Shown here: positions 55,535 through 64,000 of the stretch, piece by piece
Numbering within the stretch: position 1 is the first letter of the stretch
Layout of the letters: every line of letters starts with the position of its first letter
Source: Candidatus Gastranaerophilales bacterium
GTDB taxonomy: Bacteria; Cyanobacteriota; Vampirovibrionia; Gastranaerophilales; Gastranaerophilaceae
Assembly: GCA_944324135.1 (NCBI GenBank)
Contig: CALUVE010000005.1
Span: 23,096 to 87,095, forward strand
Length of the DNA: 64,000 nucleotides
Direction: 5' to 3'
Notes under the pieces: generated by a model
What the model saw: only the letters and a program-made list of their open reading frames with translations
Database searches by the model: none
What the model was told of the DNA's origin: nothing
Translations under genes and position numbers: made by a program

Positions 55535-57547
55535 CTAATCGTTAACAATTCCAAGTACACGAACAAATTCATCAATTGTTGTCCAGCCGTTAAGAATATG
55601 ACCGAGGCAGGATTGATAAAGTGTTCTCATGCCGTTTCGAACTGCAGCTTCTTCAATTTCCAAATCGTGCGCGCCGTCTGCGATAAGCTTTTTAATTTCC
55701 TTGTTCATAGTCATAATTTCATAAACGCCAAGACGTCCTTTGTACCCTTGAAAATCGCATTTGTCGCACCCTTTAGCACGATAAATAGGTGTTTTCATCA
55801 ACTTTTGAATACCCTCTTCATCTTTCATAACGAGTTTTGCTTCATCATAAGACGGGAAGTACTCTTCTTTGCAATCGTCACACAGACGTCTTACAAGACG
55901 CTGGGCAATAACGCCGGAAAGCGTTGATGATACCAGATAATCTTTTGCACCCATTTCTATCATACGGGTAACAGTAGCGGCTGCTGAGTTTGTGTGAACC
56001 GTGCTCAATACAAGGTGACCTGTAAGGGCAGCGGAAATTGCAATTTCCAGTGTTTCGTAGTCACGAATTTCACCGACCAGAATGATATCAGGGTCCTGTC
56101 TCAAGATTGCACGCATACAGGAGGCGAATGTAATGCCCGCTTTTGCGTTGATTTGAGATTGGTTGATACCCTCAAGTTTAATTTCTATCGGGTCTTCGAT
56201 TGTTGTAATGTTAACATCTTCATCATTCAAGCTTTTCAAAACAGAATAAAGTGTAGTTGTTTTACCGGAACCTGTAGGACCTGATGTAAGAATAATACCG
56301 TTCGGACAGCAGACCATTGTTTTAATTTTTTCAATATCTTCAGGAGTGCCGCCAACAAGTTTAATATTTTTATCATCAGCATTCAAGCTGACAGCAGGCG
56401 CCAGAATACGGATACAGACTTTTTCCTTGCCGGAAACAGGCAGGGTATTTATACGAAAGTCATAAGACCCGTTTTTATATTTAATAGAAAAAGTACCGTC
56501 CTGAGGCCGTCTGTGTTCTGCAATGTTCATTCTGGAAAGAACTTTGAAACGCGCAATTACGGAAGTTTCTACCTTTGGAGGGATATCAAAAGCTTTCTGG
56601 AGCATACCATCTTTTCTGTAACGGACAATATAACCGTTCAGACGCGGCTCAATATGAATATCGGAAACCTTATTATCAATACCTGTTGTAATAATCTGGT
56701 TAACAAATTTTGCAACAGAACCGCTTGAGTCCTGAAGTTCACTGTCAACCTGCTCCCAGAGTGATGCTTCCTGCTCAAGTCCGCTGGTTTCTTCTTCAAT
56801 TTGCTGAATAATTTTCTGGGTTTCTTTTTTCTGTGAACTGAAGAAAGTGTTTAAAGCGGTCTCAAACTCATAATAAGTCATCAGCAACTGCTTAGGATTT
56901 TGCCCGGTCAGGTAAATAATTTCTTTTAAGACATCAGGTTTTACCGGAGTTACAACACCTAAAATCAAAGTTTTGCCGTCAGATGAAATCGGAATAATCC
57001 TGTTGGTTTTGATAAAATCTTCAGGCAAAATATTGACAAAGCTTGCCTGTTTAGCAAGCTGGTCGTTTGTAACCAAATCCAAACCCGTATGCAGACGAAG
57101 AACTTCTTTCAACTGTTCGAGTTTGATAAAACCGAGTTTAAACAGCATTGACCCTATCGGGATTTTTTGCCGTTTACTTTCTGCCAGAGCCTGCAAAAGC
57201 TGGACATCCGTGATATAACCTTTTTGTATAAGAATTTCGCCGACTCTGGAATGAGTGTTTTCCGGAACAGCTTCGGTATGCTTATTATCAGCAGGAGAAG
57301 AAAAACTTGCGAGCAAGTCTTTCAAATCTTGATCAGGTACCGGAAAAAACTTTATCTGGTACGGAAATATTTCCTTTAATTTTTTATTTATATCATCCTT
57401 GTTTGAACTTGAACAGATTACAACATACAAAAAGTTATCTCTAACACTAAGTGGAACAAAGTTATATTGTTCCATTAGCGCTTTATCAACTTTATTGAGT
57501 GTTTCGTGGTTTACACTGTTTTTTAATCTGTTTAGTAATTCATTCAT
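55535..57547 (-). CDS. pilB: Type IV pilus assembly/type II secretion ATPase PilB/GspE
   Basis: 670 aa cytosolic ATPase that drives pilus or pseudopilus extension. An N-terminal GspE/MshE-type domain (RVGEILIQKGYITDVQLLQA) precedes the motor. Walker A is GPTGSGKTTTLYS. The Asp box, Walker B (DPDIILVGEIRD) and HLVLSTVHTNSAAATVTRMI follow. A C-terminal tetracysteine zinc motif (CDDC ... CDKC) marks the PilB/GspE rather than PilT branch. It is 9 bases downstream of the secretin gene. Confidence 0.94.
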   Translation of the reverse strand: MNELLNRLKNSVNHETLNKVDKALMEQYNFVPLSVRDNFLYVVICSSSNKDDINKKLKEIFPYQIKFFPVPDQDLKDLLASFSSPADNKHTEAVPENTHSRVGEILIQKGYITDVQLLQALAESKRQKIPIGSMLFKLGFIKLEQLKEVLRLHTGLDLVTNDQLAKQASFVNILPEDFIKTNRIIPISSDGKTLILGVVTPVKPDVLKEIIYLTGQNPKQLLMTYYEFETALNTFFSSQKKETQKIIQQIEEETSGLEQEASLWEQVDSELQDSSGSVAKFVNQIITTGIDNKVSDIHIEPRLNGYIVRYRKDGMLQKAFDIPPKVETSVIARFKVLSRMNIAEHRRPQDGTFSIKYKNGSYDFRINTLPVSGKEKVCIRILAPAVSLNADDKNIKLVGGTPEDIEKIKTMVCCPNGIILTSGPTGSGKTTTLYSVLKSLNDEDVNITTIEDPIEIKLEGINQSQINAKAGITFASCMRAILRQDPDIILVGEIRDYETLEIAISAALTGHLVLSTVHTNSAAATVTRMIEMGAKDYLVSSTLSGVIAQRLVRRLCDDCKEEYFPSYDEAKLVMKDEEGIQKLMKTPIYRAKGCDKCDFQGYKGRLGVYEIMTMNKEIKKLIADGAHDLEIEEAAVRNGMRTLYQSCLGHILNGWTTIDEFVRVLGIVND

Positions 57548-57556
57548 TTTATAAAA

Positions 57557-59404
57557 TTAAAGAGTGGTTTCATTATTTTTAACTTCATCATTATCGACGA
57601 TTATACGCGGAGTAATCATGATAATCATTTCTTCTTTTGTTTTTGAAGTATTGGAACTTCTGAACAAAGAACCGATGTACGGGATATCACCGAGGATAGG
57701 AACTTTGTTAACCTGTTTTGTATCTTCTTCACGAATCATACCGCCTATTACAAGAGTTTCACCGTCTTTAATTCTGACACTTCTCAGGTCAAGGTTTCTT
57801 CTTTGAAGTAATGTAGCCGCAAGATCCTGTACTGGTTCTGCACCTTCTTCACCTGTATCAACGTATGTATAAATTTGTTCACGGATAGTTGAATATTCAG
57901 GTTTGATATCCATTGTTACATAACCGTCCGGTGAGATGAACGGTGTGATTTCAATTTTAATACCGTTATCATCTGCAACTTCGTATTCACGGGCTACTGT
58001 TGAGTTCAAAGAACCTTGAACAACCTGTGATGTTACGGATTTTACGTAGTCAGAAGTAAGGTCGATTGTTGAAGTTTTACCGTTTGTAATCAAAATACGC
58101 GGGTTAGCAACTGTTCTGCCTTTTCTGTTTTCTAAGATATATCTTATTGTATAAGTCAATACAAACGGGCCTTTGTATTTATTTACGTAGTGGTCAACAG
58201 TACCATCGCCTTCATCGGAATATACCGGATAGCTGCTGCCGGACAAGAATGTCGGGTGGTTAGCGTTTGTACTTGTTGTACCGTTTGCAAAGTTAGCAGA
58301 GAAGAATCTGCTCCAAATTTGCCAAGCATTATCAAGGGTCTTGCTGCCGGTTTCGGTCAATTCAATAATAGACAATTCAAGATAAGCCTGCGGTTGTTTT
58401 TTATCATTAAGTTCAACAAACTCTTTAATCATATCAAGCTGAGTTTGAGAACCGCCGAGAATACTGATTTCACCGAGCTCTGTATAATAAGATACAGCCA
58501 GAGCCTGAATTGGAAGTGAAAGCAAATCACCGGCATCAACTTTTGTATTCAAAGAACAAGCAACTGTTGCACCGCCGAGGGTCAAACCTGTATCAGAACC
58601 GCTGTCAGCAGCTGCACCTGTCATTATACCTGCAGCACCGCCGGTTGCACCGCCGCCTGTTGCGCCGGTTGTCGGAAGCAACAGGTTACAAATCATATTT
58701 GCCATTTCTGACGGAGTTGTATGATTTACTTTGAATGATGTTATTTGTGGTTTTTTATCAAATTTTTCTACAACTTTTTTTGCTATAGAAACATCATTTT
58801 TTGTTCCGAATATAAGAAGTTCGTTTGTTGACGGGTTGGTAACTGCAATTTCAGTACCGGACATCCCGGGCTTTTTCATACCGTAGATGTTCTTGTTGAG
58901 GAAAGTTGCAAGAGCAGTTGCGTCAACATATTTGATAGGAATAACAGTCATTTCCTGCTTTGCGATATTGGAAGCAGAGCCGGCTTTGGATATTATAAGA
59001 GTTTTACCGTCTATTGTATAATTCAGACCGGTAACTTCAAGAACTAAATCAAATGCGGAATTGAGAGGAACATCAACCAAATCCATTGTTACATTGCCGC
59101 CGACACCGTCTTCGAAAATAATATTGAGACCTGCCTTGTCGGCAAACATACGCAAGACTTGAGTAACATCAGAATTTCTCAAACTGAGGGATATCGGCTC
59201 TCTGCTTTTTGTAATTGAAATATCCGCTTTCAATTTCAAAACATCTTCTTTATTAGTTCCGCCGCGAATTACAGGCTTTTGTGAGCCGTAATTATTTATG
59301 AAGTCATAATCTTCCTTTGCAAATGCGTATGATATCATATTTGTCGAAACAAATATTGACAGCATTATACCTGCAATAATTCTTTTTGAAATTCCGTTGT
59401 TCAT
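57557..59404 (-). CDS. Secretin (PilQ/GspD-type outer-membrane channel)
   Basis: 615 aa. A signal sequence (ISKRIIAGIMLSIFVSTNMI) is followed by a secretin/TonB short N-terminal domain (about 52-115, VTQVLRMFADKAGLNIIFED). N1-type domains come next, with a Gly/Ala-rich insertion near 250-280. The C-terminal secretin core has GRTVANPRILITNGKTSTID and KVPILGDIPYIGSLFRSSNT, the diagnostic family motif. It forms the ring through which a pilus or secreted protein crosses the outer membrane, so it proves a two-membrane envelope. Confidence 0.92.
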   Translation of the reverse strand: MNNGISKRIIAGIMLSIFVSTNMISYAFAKEDYDFINNYGSQKPVIRGGTNKEDVLKLKADISITKSREPISLSLRNSDVTQVLRMFADKAGLNIIFEDGVGGNVTMDLVDVPLNSAFDLVLEVTGLNYTIDGKTLIISKAGSASNIAKQEMTVIPIKYVDATALATFLNKNIYGMKKPGMSGTEIAVTNPSTNELLIFGTKNDVSIAKKVVEKFDKKPQITSFKVNHTTPSEMANMICNLLLPTTGATGGGATGGAAGIMTGAAADSGSDTGLTLGGATVACSLNTKVDAGDLLSLPIQALAVSYYTELGEISILGGSQTQLDMIKEFVELNDKKQPQAYLELSIIELTETGSKTLDNAWQIWSRFFSANFANGTTSTNANHPTFLSGSSYPVYSDEGDGTVDHYVNKYKGPFVLTYTIRYILENRKGRTVANPRILITNGKTSTIDLTSDYVKSVTSQVVQGSLNSTVAREYEVADDNGIKIEITPFISPDGYVTMDIKPEYSTIREQIYTYVDTGEEGAEPVQDLAATLLQRRNLDLRSVRIKDGETLVIGGMIREEDTKQVNKVPILGDIPYIGSLFRSSNTSKTKEEMIIMITPRIIVDNDEVKNNETTL

Positions 59405-59436
59405 ATCTGCTCCTGATTTATTCCTCTTATTTTTTG

Positions 59437-60126
59437 TTATTTTTCAATATCCATTTTTACTTTTGAGCCGCCAAATCTGTTTTCAAGATTCGGGACAATG
59501 TTTTGATTAATTTTATTTGTAGCGAGAAGTTCGCCGACTCCGGCTTTGTAAATATTCTCACCTAACTGTACTGCTACATTATTTTTGTATATAGCAAGAA
59601 CTTTATAATTATTAATTACATCACCTGTTCTTACAAGATAATCCGTACCCTCCATATTTAATATGGCTGCCGGATTGTGTTCATCAAACAAAATACCGGA
59701 AACCTTTGTCTGCACAATACGGCTGGCATCAGAATCCACCGTAGGATCAGACGGAGGGTTCACAAGTTCATAAGGCAGTGTTGAAGCACTTCTTGTCAAC
59801 TCAATAGCCTCATTCGGAGGCAAAAACGGGTTTGCGCGTCCGTAATCTTCTATCGCAAGTTGAGCCATTTTATCAGTGGCATCCGGAGTCTCCGAATCAA
59901 TATCTATAACTGCAGTAGCACCTCCGTCTTTTGCCATCATGTCAGCCGCTTTTTCATCAAATACAGACTCCTGCGATGAATTTATCGGCTGTAAATCTGA
60001 CTCGTTTAATGTATTATCGCCTCCACACCCGCTTGTAACGAATGAAATCACACATAAAAATAAGGCAAATACACTTATTTTTCTTATTATATTTAGAAAA
60101 TCTTTCTCTAGTCTAAACTCTCTCAT
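59437..60126 (-). CDS. PilP-like lipoprotein of the pilus/T2SS operon
   Basis: 229 aa. A hydrophobic signal segment (ISVFALFLCVISFVTSG) ends in a Cys within a lipobox-like VTSGC, so lipidation is likely though the -3 residue is not ideal. Residues about 35-120 are acidic and flexible. The C-terminal domain (about 140-215) has IVQTKVSGILFDEHNPAAIL and YLVRTGDVINNYKVLAIYKN, the beta-sandwich pattern of PilP/GspC homology regions that bind the secretin. It is the first gene of the operon, 32 bases before the secretin. PilM, PilN and PilO are not visible. Confidence 0.75.
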   Translation of the reverse strand: MREFRLEKDFLNIIRKISVFALFLCVISFVTSGCGGDNTLNESDLQPINSSQESVFDEKAADMMAKDGGATAVIDIDSETPDATDKMAQLAIEDYGRANPFLPPNEAIELTRSASTLPYELVNPPSDPTVDSDASRIVQTKVSGILFDEHNPAAILNMEGTDYLVRTGDVINNYKVLAIYKNNVAVQLGENIYKAGVGELLATNKINQNIVPNLENRFGGSKVKMDIEK

Positions 60127-60310
60127 TTCAATTCCATATAATATTTATCGTATACGTTACATATTGACTATATCAAAATTTGAAAATATTAGTATCAATT
60201 ATTTAGTGTATTTAGTTCAAATTTTGGATATACTATAAGTCTTTGTTAGCTTAACATATTTATAAAATTCTGGCAAAAAAGAAACAAGTTTTTACAATTG
60301 ATAAATAATT

Positions 60311-61183
60311 CTATTGAAAATTATTTGTCACTGCATAAATATATTCTAAAATTTTTGAAAAATAATCTAAATCCGCACATCCGTTTAATACAAAATCAGC
60401 CTGATTTCTGAAAGGTTTTACATATCTTTCACCGGCGTTTCTGATATATTCCCAGTGTTTAAGAGCGTTATCTTCGCTCTGGTTTCTCTCTTCTCTTGCG
60501 CGTGTAATAAATCTTTCTTTTCTTATATCGTTATCCGCCTCAACATAAAGTTTCACATCAAAGACATCTTTAACATCTTCATACATTGTAGCAATGCCCT
60601 CGACCACAATAATTTTTTGAGACAAAACCTCCAGAGCCGCAGGAACAGAAACTCCAGTTCCGTTTGGAAGATACATCGGAGCTTTTATATCCATACCATC
60701 TGCTAAATCCTGCAAATCACTTTTCAAAACTTCCAGCTGAAAACTTGTAGGTGCATCAATATCATAACCATTATCCCGCAGATTATCAAAACTGCCGTAC
60801 TCTGAAATTAATGAAGATATATCATTGAAATAATTATCAGTACTTAATACAGTGACCGGCATATCAAACTGTTCTATGATATGTTTGATAGCTTTGCAAA
60901 TTGTAGACTTTCCGGAGGCAGATTCACCTGTAATCCCTATAAGCAGTCTTTTGGTCGGTGTATTTATCAACCGTCGGGAAAATCTGTTTATAAAATCCGG
61001 ATTCATATAATTTATAATCGGAGACGGGCATTTTTTATCGTACGCAAGAATTTGCTTTAGTTTAGTCTGCAGATAAAACGCCAGAAGTTCACGTCCTGTT
61101 TTCAGATTAAAATCAGGTTTAAGAATTTTATCCGTAGAATTTAATTCTTTTTCTATTAACAGCTGCATTTTATCGTCAATCAT
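60311..61183 (-). CDS. Uridine kinase/phosphoribulokinase-family P-loop kinase
   Basis: 290 aa. Walker A is GITGESASGKST (about 82-93), followed by VTVLSTDNYFNDISSLISEY, a uridine-kinase-type segment, and IIVVEGIATMYEDVKDVFD for the acceptor side. An N-terminal extension of about 75 residues is not present in standard uridine kinase (about 210 aa). Uridine or cytidine phosphorylation is likely, but phosphoribulokinase-like or pantothenate-kinase-like roles cannot be excluded. It stands alone between the pilus and biotin operons. Confidence 0.78.
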   Translation of the reverse strand: MIDDKMQLLIEKELNSTDKILKPDFNLKTGRELLAFYLQTKLKQILAYDKKCPSPIINYMNPDFINRFSRRLINTPTKRLLIGITGESASGKSTICKAIKHIIEQFDMPVTVLSTDNYFNDISSLISEYGSFDNLRDNGYDIDAPTSFQLEVLKSDLQDLADGMDIKAPMYLPNGTGVSVPAALEVLSQKIIVVEGIATMYEDVKDVFDVKLYVEADNDIRKERFITRAREERNQSEDNALKHWEYIRNAGERYVKPFRNQADFVLNGCADLDYFSKILEYIYAVTNNFQ

Positions 61184-61259
61184 CCGTTATGTTCCATAAA
61201 TGAATATGTATGAAATAATACATCAGAAAAAAATTTTTTGCTAGTGTTTGAATAAATTT

Positions 61260-62000
61260 TTACTTTTTTTGTACGATAAAAATTACAGGCGAATAAGTAA
61301 GAGAAATCTCCGGATATAAATTTCTATATTTTTCACAAAAATCTTTTACCTGAACTATAGACCATTTTTTCACACCGAGAGAATTCACACCGGTATGTTT
61401 CATATGTGCCAGAAGCTCAAGAGGAGTCTTAAACTTCATCACATAGTCAAAATTTTTTGAATAGAGAATTTCGTATTTTTTAGAAATAATTTTTGAAATT
61501 TCATCAAATGATTTATATTCAAGAGAAAGCCCCGTAATACTTCGAACTTCTTCAAAATTGTCATTAGAAAAAGTAGTAAAAGCCAGAACGCCGCCAGCTT
61601 TCAGCATAGAATAAAAATGTTTACAAACTGCATTTTCTAAATCCGAAAACCACTGGAACATAGCATTAGATATTATCAAATCAAATGAGGAATTTGTTTT
61701 AATTTTTTCGGCGTTGCCGCAGATAAAATCATACCGTGGCAAAATTTTATCAAGATAAAATTTTGCCCGCTCTGTCAAGTCATTCGCCGTATATGAATCA
61801 AATTTGCATTTAGAAGAAAATACCCTCGTCAAAAGCCCTGTGCCGGAGCCAAGTTCCAGAACCGAGGGGAAATATTTTTTTATTTTTGACAATTCTTCGA
61901 CAAGATTATCTGCGATAAGACGTTGGACAACGGCATTATCGTCATAATCTTCCATACTTTTTTCAAAATGTTTTTTAACGGTTCTTGCATCTACTTGCAT
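61260..62000 (-). CDS. bioC: Malonyl-ACP O-methyltransferase BioC
   Basis: 246 aa. It methylates malonyl-ACP to start pimelate synthesis for biotin. SAM-binding motif VLELGSGTGLLTRVF (about 46-60) and the KHFEKSMEDYDDNAVVQ start are BioC-like, as is DLIISNAMFQWFSDLENAVC. It overlaps bioG by 10 bases in the order bioF-bioG-bioC, which supports the assignment over a generic methyltransferase. Confidence 0.88.
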   Translation of the reverse strand: MQVDARTVKKHFEKSMEDYDDNAVVQRLIADNLVEELSKIKKYFPSVLELGSGTGLLTRVFSSKCKFDSYTANDLTERAKFYLDKILPRYDFICGNAEKIKTNSSFDLIISNAMFQWFSDLENAVCKHFYSMLKAGGVLAFTTFSNDNFEEVRSITGLSLEYKSFDEISKIISKKYEILYSKNFDYVMKFKTPLELLAHMKHTGVNSLGVKKWSIVQVKDFCEKYRNLYPEISLTYSPVIFIVQKK

Positions 62001-62650
62001 AACAAAATTTCTTCCCAGCTTTTATAATTATAAAAAGGAAAATGTCCGCAATCAAGTTTAACAACAGGCACATCAAATTTTCCCCAGAAATTAAGCTGAT
62101 TTTTTGCAGGGATAATCTTGTCATTTACTCCGACAAGAGCCTTTGTATAGAATGGCGAATAATCAAATTTGTAAGACTTAATTAGTTTATCAAGCTCGAC
62201 AAGCTCCTGAACGCGGTTTTCAATAGAACGTGCGACAGGAGTTTCGTTGTATCGTTTGAGCAAATCCTCATACACAAAAACATTTCTGGTAAACTTGCCC
62301 TGCAGACCGGTTTCTGCATGCAAAAGCGAAAGTTCAAAAGGTTTGTGTGGAATTCCAAGTTCGTCATCCACCGGGAAAGGTGTACCGCAAACCGCAGTGA
62401 CAGATGTTAACACCGGCAGTTTTTCTCTGAGATATGATGCTATAAATACCCCCATTGACCAGCTGATAAGATGAATTTCCTCATACCATGAAAAATCTAT
62501 ATCAAAATTCAAATCCGCATAGTCATACAATGTCACAACATCATAATTTCCGCAGTCGAGGAATTTGAACGGATTGTAGTCAAAACTCCAGCCGCAGAAA
62601 AATACTATTAACTTTTTATTGTTTTGTTTATTGAACCAATAACACTGCAT
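61991..62650 (-). CDS. bioG: Pimeloyl-ACP methyl ester esterase BioG (DUF452)
   Basis: 219 aa alpha/beta hydrolase that removes the methyl group added by BioC. N-terminus YWFNKQNNKKLIVFFCGWSF matches the BioG family. The nucleophile motif is ISWSMGVF (Ser at about 70) and the C-terminal His lies in DCGHFPFYNY. The start lies 43 bases inside the end of bioF, a long overlap, but an alternative downstream ATG would remove the conserved first strand. Confidence 0.88.
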   Translation of the reverse strand: MQCYWFNKQNNKKLIVFFCGWSFDYNPFKFLDCGNYDVVTLYDYADLNFDIDFSWYEEIHLISWSMGVFIASYLREKLPVLTSVTAVCGTPFPVDDELGIPHKPFELSLLHAETGLQGKFTRNVFVYEDLLKRYNETPVARSIENRVQELVELDKLIKSYKFDYSPFYTKALVGVNDKIIPAKNQLNFWGKFDVPVVKLDCGHFPFYNYKSWEEILLCK

Positions 62651-63747
62651 AATTTTTCCAAATCCTTTTCCTGAATTTCCGTAGTAAGCGACAACCTGAT
62701 ACGGGAAGTTCCCAGAGGAACGGTCGGCGGTCTGATGGGCAGCGTAAAATACCCGTCCTTAAACAGAATATCACAAACTTCAACAGTCCTGTCGTTTTCT
62801 CCGATAATCACCGGTATAATATGGCTGTCACTCCCAAATTTTCGGCAAAGCTTCAACATTCTTTGACGTTTTTCAAATGTTTCGGGGAGCTTATTCTCAA
62901 TTATCCATTTTGAAAAAGCGATTGTAACAGGCGGGAGGGCTGTCGAAAATATAAAAGACCGCGCCTTATTTATAAGATAATCAATCAAAACTTTTCTGCC
63001 GGTCGCAAAAGCCCCCATAGAGCCGATTGCTTTGCCAAAAGTTCCGACAATCAAATCAACATCACCGGTAAGCCCGAGAGTTTCCGTAACCCCGAGTCCT
63101 TTTTCACCAAACACACCGAACGCATGAGCTTCATCCAGAACCAGAATACAATTGTATTTTTTCTTAAGTTCAACAAGCCGTCTGATATCAGCTATATCGC
63201 CATCCATACTGAAAACGCTTTCAGAAACTATTATTGCGTTGTTAAAATTATGACGTTCGCGCACCAGAAGTTTTTCCAGCGCCTCCATATCGTTATGCGG
63301 ATAGCGGAAAAACTTTCCCTCAGAAAGCCGCATCCCGTCAATAATACTTGCGTGGTTTAATTTGTCTGAAAAAATAACATCCCCCTTGCCGGCAAGTGAT
63401 GAATTTACCCCGACATTTGCGTGGTAGCCGCTGTTGAACAAAAGTGTTCCGCCGCTTTTAAACAAACTTGTTATAAGATTTTCCAAATCCTTATACACAG
63501 GAAGAGTACCTGTGAGAAGTCTTGCAGACGCACTCCCGAAAGAATAATCAGCACCGACATACTCTAAAAATTCTTTAGTCACCGCTCTGTTATCAGCCAG
63601 ACCGAGATAATTGTTAGACGAAAGATTCAAAAGCTTTTGCCCTTTAAAATAAATATACTTTTCGTCTTTGCCTTCGTAATCTTTAAGTGTCCGCAGGTGA
63701 GAATGTGATTTTAAATCTTCAAGCGTTTCTGTATAAGTTTCAAACAT
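62608..63747 (-). CDS. bioF: 8-amino-7-oxononanoate synthase BioF
   Basis: 379 aa PLP-dependent enzyme joining pimeloyl-ACP and L-alanine in biotin synthesis. Motifs: NLSSNNYLGLADNRAV, DEAHAFGVFGEKGLGV and VGTFGKAIGSMGAFATG (PLP-binding Lys). Length is normal for the family. It heads a bioF-bioG-bioC operon. bioA, bioD and bioB are not in this window, and no BirA-type operator was recognised. Confidence 0.94.
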   Translation of the reverse strand: MFETYTETLEDLKSHSHLRTLKDYEGKDEKYIYFKGQKLLNLSSNNYLGLADNRAVTKEFLEYVGADYSFGSASARLLTGTLPVYKDLENLITSLFKSGGTLLFNSGYHANVGVNSSLAGKGDVIFSDKLNHASIIDGMRLSEGKFFRYPHNDMEALEKLLVRERHNFNNAIIVSESVFSMDGDIADIRRLVELKKKYNCILVLDEAHAFGVFGEKGLGVTETLGLTGDVDLIVGTFGKAIGSMGAFATGRKVLIDYLINKARSFIFSTALPPVTIAFSKWIIENKLPETFEKRQRMLKLCRKFGSDSHIIPVIIGENDRTVEVCDILFKDGYFTLPIRPPTVPLGTSRIRLSLTTEIQEKDLEKLCSVIGSINKTIKS

Positions 63748-63791
63748 AAAATAATTATATGATAAAAAGTTTATAAGGGAATAATACGGAA

Positions 63792-64000
63792 TTAATCTAA
63801 ATTCAAAATTTCTACTTTACCATCTTTACCAACCACATATTTTGTTCTTTTGTTTGTGATATGTCCGGATTGGTTCTTCTGTTTTCTTACATTTTTAAAA
63901 TATTCATAACGTTCATAATAAGGTGCATAACTGCTATCTAAGTTACCAGATCGGGAAAAAAAATGTAATACTTCTTGTTCAAAAGTAAGTTCTATATCTA
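63792..64000 (-). CDS. C-terminal end of an unknown protein (cut by window edge)
   Basis: About 69 codons are visible and end at a TAA at 63792-63794. The sequence includes EQEVLHFFSRSGNLDSSYAP, a Tyr-rich YYERYEYFKNVRKQ stretch, a basic KRTKYVVGKDGK segment and the end EILNLD. No family is recognised. It lies 44 bases upstream of bioF on the same strand and may be in the same transcript. Confidence 0.5.
   Translation of the reverse strand, partial: DIELTFEQEVLHFFSRSGNLDSSYAPYYERYEYFKNVRKQKNQSGHITNKRTKYVVGKDGKVEILNLD

Overview
The window is a 64 kb AT-rich bacterial chromosome segment with a Gram-negative envelope gene set: a secretin, two-partner-secretion (TPS) exoproteins, a GT9 heptosyltransferase-like enzyme and a Wzx-type flippase. 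The best guess is a non-photosynthetic relative of Cyanobacteria (Vampirovibrionia/Melainabacteria, probably a gut Gastranaerophilales). Two things support this. The ATP synthase beta and epsilon genes form their own small operon, as in Cyanobacteria. Several lineage-type orphan families are also present, with N-termini such as MGMAASQARYLG or a short N..F motif. The taxonomic call is inference from gene content, not from a marker-gene tree.

Layout. 1-4.2 kb: minC (cut by the left edge), a transglycosylase-like protein with an EF-hand, then a + strand run nrtR-like/secG/tcdA/SDR. 4.3-7.7 kb: a GT9 glycosyltransferase and yifB/comM, divergent from a 42-bp bidirectional promoter, flanked by two small lineage-type proteins. 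7.8-10.7 kb: atpD-atpC followed by a split two-gene chromate transporter. 10.77-10.92 kb: a MITE-like palindrome. 10.9-17.4 kb: yidD, flhA, fliH, a FliG-position protein, fliF and fliE (a flagellar-type export core), with a 105-bp tandem repeat inside the operon. 17.8-22.2 kb: dCMP deaminase, two glycosyltransferases and a stand-alone AICAR transformylase. 22.4-26.2 kb: a set of small or compositionally unusual proteins that look like export substrates. 26.4-32.4 kb: rpsA, valS, a calpain-like cysteine protease and fabI. 32.5-34.5 kb: a coiled-coil plus hydrophobic protein resembling type III translocators in layout. 34.5-49.2 kb: three tandem TPS-domain surface proteins (1297, 858 and 2589 aa). 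One carries an Asp-Ala tract of about 480 residues followed by a PilZ-type domain. 49.3-60.1 kb: flippase, rimO and a type IV pilus/type II secretion operon (PilP-like lipoprotein, secretin, PilB/GspE ATPase, two PilC/GspF proteins with an SDR gene between them). 60.3-63.7 kb: a uridine-kinase-like gene and the biotin genes bioF-bioG-bioC, then a partial unknown gene.

How it fits together. The window is dominated by envelope and secretion functions. A flagellar-type export core sits near several proteins without signal peptides that could be its cargo, including a calpain-like protease, a translocator-like protein and a lytic transglycosylase. In addition there are a pilus/T2SS machine and a large TPS adhesin array. 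The strongest candidates for something undescribed are (i) the TPS-(Asp-Ala)n-PilZ protein, (ii) the calpain-like protein and its neighbour sharing a V-N-N-V amino terminus, and (iii) the divergent flagellar-type core with an unusual FliG-position protein. No tRNA, rRNA, CRISPR array or insertion sequence was recognised.
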